Shown here: one piece after another, positions 61,853 to 64,000 of the stretch
Position numbering within the stretch: the stretch's first letter is position 1
Layout: each line of letters starts with the position of its first letter
From: Acuticoccus sp965213555
GTDB lineage: Bacteria > Pseudomonadota > Alphaproteobacteria > Rhizobiales > Amorphaceae
NCBI RefSeq assembly: GCF_965213555.1
Contig: NZ_OZ243890.1
Span: forward strand, 3,348,001 to 3,412,000
Reading direction: 5' to 3'
Length of the DNA: 64,000 nucleotides
Made by a program: the position numbers and the translations under genes
Notes under the pieces: model-generated
The model's input: only the letters and a program-made list of their open reading frames with translations
What the model was told of the DNA's origin: nothing
The model's database searches: none

Positions 61853-62722
61853 TCACCCTTGCGACTGGGATTGTGACTGGGACCTGCCGTCCTGCACCTG
61901 ACGGCTCTGGGAGACCGCACGGTCCACTGTGACAGCGACCGACAAGGCCTCGCCCGCACCGCCGTAGGTCGCACCGCGCACCGGCGAGGCGCTCAACGTG
62001 TCGAGGCCCACCGCGACGCGAACGTAGGCATCGGTGGCGCTCGCCCCGAACGTGGGGTCGAGGGACACCCAGCCGAGGCCGTCCACGTGCACCTCGGCCC
62101 ATGCGTGGCTCTCGTGGTGGGTGCGCGGCTGACCCTCGACGTACTGGTAACCCGACACGTAGCGCGCCGGCAGACCGTCAGCCCGCGCCGCGGCGATGAG
62201 GACGTGGGTGAGGTCCTGGCACACACCGCGGCCAGCGGCGAGCGCTGCGGTCGCCGGCGTCGCGGCGGTGGTGCTTCCCCGCTCGTAGGCGATGCGCTCG
62301 TGGACGAGCCGGTTGAGCGCGTGCGCGCGGTCGAGGGCCGCCTCGCCGACGCTGGCGCGCGCAGCGCCGGCGAGCGCCACCAGCGAGGCGTCCGCCTTCG
62401 TGAGGGGGGTCTGTCGGCGCCAAACGCCGAGGGGTTGTGGCTCCGGCGCACCGGCGGCGACGCCGCTCGTCGGCTCGGTGTCCACCGTGCCGACCGCCGT
62501 CACGCGCAGCCGCTCGCCAGGGTCATGCGCGTAGAAGGTGTGGACGATGTTGCCGAACGCGTCCTCCGCCCGGCGCAGCGTCGCATCGCCGGTGACGTCG
62601 ATCCGCCAGGAGCGCACGGTCTGGTTCGCGGTGGAGCGCGGCGTGAGGCGCAGGAGCTCGATCACCGAGGCCGGGGCAACCTCGTAGGTGTAGGTCGTCT
62701 CGTGGCTGACGGTGATGCGCAT
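61853..62722 (-). CDS. Transglutaminase-like (papain-fold) protein
   Basis: 289 aa. N-terminal beta domain MRITVSHETTYTYEVAPASVIELLRLTPR. Catalytic triad regions: GRGVCQDLTHVLIAAARADGLPARYVSGY (Cys), ESHAWAEVHVDGLGWVSLDPTFG (His and Asp). The C-terminus ends in a Gln/Ser-rich SQSQSQSQG tail. These proteins are probably peptidases or amide-bond transferases. It follows the alpha-E gene by 45 bp and precedes the proteasome-type protease by 13 bp, a conserved order. Confidence 0.92.
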   Translation of the reverse strand: MRITVSHETTYTYEVAPASVIELLRLTPRSTANQTVRSWRIDVTGDATLRRAEDAFGNIVHTFYAHDPGERLRVTAVGTVDTEPTSGVAAGAPEPQPLGVWRRQTPLTKADASLVALAGAARASVGEAALDRAHALNRLVHERIAYERGSTTAATPATAALAAGRGVCQDLTHVLIAAARADGLPARYVSGYQYVEGQPRTHHESHAWAEVHVDGLGWVSLDPTFGASATDAYVRVAVGLDTLSASPVRGATYGGAGEALSVAVTVDRAVSQSRQVQDGRSQSQSQSQG

Positions 62723-62767
62723 GAGGTCCCTTCAAGGCGATGAACCGACCCGACAGGCCGGTTCCGG

Positions 62768-63712
62768 TCAACGCAGGTACTGCGCCTCGATGGCCTCCGC
62801 CAAGGCGTTGTTCTCGCGGATCGCCCGTTGCAGGAACTCGTGCAGCCCCTCCCGGTACATCGTGTCGACCGATGAGTTGGCGAGCCTCGCGTGGTAGGCG
62901 CGACCGGCGCGCTGGGCGGGGCCCTGGCGGCCGTAGTCGTTGGCGAGGTCGTCGAGGAAGTCGAGGGTGAACTTGGAGCAGTTGGCGATGGATCGCGGCA
63001 GCTCGCGGCGCAGCGTCAGGAGCTCCGCGACGCGCCACGGCCGCAGCGCGTCGCGGAACACCCACTGGTATGCGGTGAGCGCGGAGGCACCGCGCAGGAT
63101 CGACGACCATTGGAAGTAGTCGAGCCCCCCGCCGACGGGGTCGCTCTCCGGCAGCAGCACGTGGTACTTCACGTCAAGGATCCGGGCCGTCGCGTCGCCC
63201 CGTTCCACGTACGTGCCGAGGCGGAAGAAGGCGTGGGCGTCCGTGCGCAGCATCGTGCGGAAGGCCGAGCCGTCGAACTTCAGGCACGCGGCCTTCACGA
63301 ACTCGAGGAACTCACTGAGCTGGCGCGGCGACATGGCGTCCGCGTTGTAGCGCCTCAGCTCGAGCCATGCGTCGTTGATCGCCTCCCACATCTCGCGGGT
63401 GATCGCGGTGCGCACGGCGCGCGCGGAGCGGCGCGCCACGTCGAGGCAGAAGAAGATCGAGGACGGGTTGTTGGCGTCGAAGCCCATGAAGCGGATGACG
63501 TTGCGTCGGGACGCCTCGTCGTAGCGCTCGCGGAACAACGCCTCGCCGCCGGTGGCGATGACCGCCGACTCCCACTCGTTCATGGAGCCGGCGTAGGTCG
63601 ACGGGAGCGAGGAGAGGCGCGAGGCGACGTCGAGGATGCGTGCGGTGTTCTCGGCGCGCTCGGTGTAGCGGGCGAGCCAGTAGAGGTCGTTGGCGACGCG
63701 GGACAGGAGCAT
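62768..63712 (-). CDS. Alpha-E domain-containing protein
   Basis: 314 aa, all-helical. Start MLLSRVANDLYWLARYTERAENTARILD is the alpha-E signature; FMGFDANNPSSIFFCLDVARRSARAVRTAITREMWEA and FRLGTYVERGDATARILDVKYHVLLP follow. Nearly always encoded next to a circularly permuted ATP-grasp gene, as here (32 bp downstream of it). Supposed to work with the ATP-grasp ligase in making a small peptide or amide product; role not proved. Confidence 0.93.
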   Translation of the reverse strand: MLLSRVANDLYWLARYTERAENTARILDVASRLSSLPSTYAGSMNEWESAVIATGGEALFRERYDEASRRNVIRFMGFDANNPSSIFFCLDVARRSARAVRTAITREMWEAINDAWLELRRYNADAMSPRQLSEFLEFVKAACLKFDGSAFRTMLRTDAHAFFRLGTYVERGDATARILDVKYHVLLPESDPVGGGLDYFQWSSILRGASALTAYQWVFRDALRPWRVAELLTLRRELPRSIANCSKFTLDFLDDLANDYGRQGPAQRAGRAYHARLANSSVDTMYREGLHEFLQRAIRENNALAEAIEAQYLR

Positions 63713-63744
63713 GATGAGGGTCCGGTGGGCAGCTCAAGCGCGCA

Positions 63745-64000
63745 TCAGGCGAGCACCCAGGTGTCCTTGGTGCCGCCGCCTTGGCTGGAGTTGACCACGA
63801 GCGAACCCTCCTCGAGCGCGACGCGGGTGAGGCCGCCGGGCACGGTCCTGATGCCGTCGGAGCCGTAGAGCACGAACGGCCTGAGGTCGACGTGGCGCGG
63901 TGCGATGCCCTCGTCCACGAAGGTGGGGCAGGTGGACAGGGCAAGGGTCGGCTGAGCGATGAACTCGTCCGGATCGGCCTTGAGCTTGCCGCGGAACTCC
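63745..64000 (-). CDS. Circularly permuted ATP-grasp protein, C-terminal part (runs off right edge)
   Basis: 84 codons to the TGA at 63745-63747. Reads EFRGKLKADPDEFIAQPTLALSTCPTFVDEG, then APRHVDLRPFVLYGSDGIRTVPGGLTRVALEEGSLVVNSSQGGGTKDTWVLA. The SSQGGGTKDTWVL ending is typical of the type 2 circularly permuted ATP-grasp family, a predicted peptide/amide ligase. First gene in the minus-strand operon with alpha-E, transglutaminase-like and proteasome-type genes. Confidence 0.92.
   Translation of the reverse strand, partial: EFRGKLKADPDEFIAQPTLALSTCPTFVDEGIAPRHVDLRPFVLYGSDGIRTVPGGLTRVALEEGSLVVNSSQGGGTKDTWVLA

Overview
The window looks like the chromosome of a GC-rich alphaproteobacterium (Hyphomicrobiales or Rhodobacterales type). 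The basis is an alphaproteobacterial RpoD/DnaG pair, a homospermidine synthase, the DUF3489-DUF2924-serine recombinase module, a TctABC transporter and strong preference for G/C at third codon positions. The exact genus cannot be read from the sequence.

Left part (1-5960): a type I-E CRISPR-Cas operon on the minus strand (cas3-cas8e-cse2-cas7e-cas5e-cas6e-cas1, running off the left edge). The interference genes are dead. cas3 lacks its 5' part and has two frameshifts and a TGA, cas8e has an internal deletion with a frameshift, and cas7e and cas5e each carry one in-frame TAG. cse2, cas6e and the visible part of cas1 are still open. No repeat-spacer array is in the window. From 6457 to 11764 is a tctC-tctB-tctA transporter operon with a secreted-type DUF3604 protein upstream on the same strand.

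Middle part (about 12.3-35.2 kb): an accessory region bounded by two decayed copies of the same serine-recombinase gene (12.98-14.03 and 33.98-34.98 kb), the second next to a tRNA-Ile(CAU) gene. It holds IS3, IS110 and IS630 remnants and a broken ImmA/IrrE-like gene. Inside it is a set of exported amide/amidohydrolase-type enzymes: a divergent pair of choloylglycine-hydrolase-family genes (one intact, one dead), a Tat-exported N-acyl-D-amino-acid deacylase-like enzyme followed 8 bp later by a CobW/G3E GTPase, a secreted M20 amidohydrolase, a secreted metal-dependent amidohydrolase, and two MscS channels. A DUF3299-NicO gene there is frameshifted. The gene order suggests scavenging of acylated amino compounds, with metal supplied to the enzymes; this is inference.

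Right part (35.3-64 kb): mostly core genome. It has a class III nucleotidyl cyclase and the remnant of a second one, rpoD and dnaG, a serralysin-like RTX protease, an enolase-superfamily enzyme with an atypical SDR, an IS5-like remnant, ettA, carB-greA, an XRE regulator with two candidate operator palindromes, a YpfJ-type zinc peptidase, carA with a GNAT gene, a YqeY protein, a 217-bp imperfect tandem repeat, homospermidine synthase, and a membrane protein with a degenerate GGDEF domain. At the right edge is an operon of circularly permuted ATP-grasp (partial), alpha-E, transglutaminase-like and proteasome-type protease genes.

Many genes in the first 35 kb carry nonsense codons or frameshifts while the last 29 kb is almost clean. 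This points to real decay of an accessory region rather than poor sequence.
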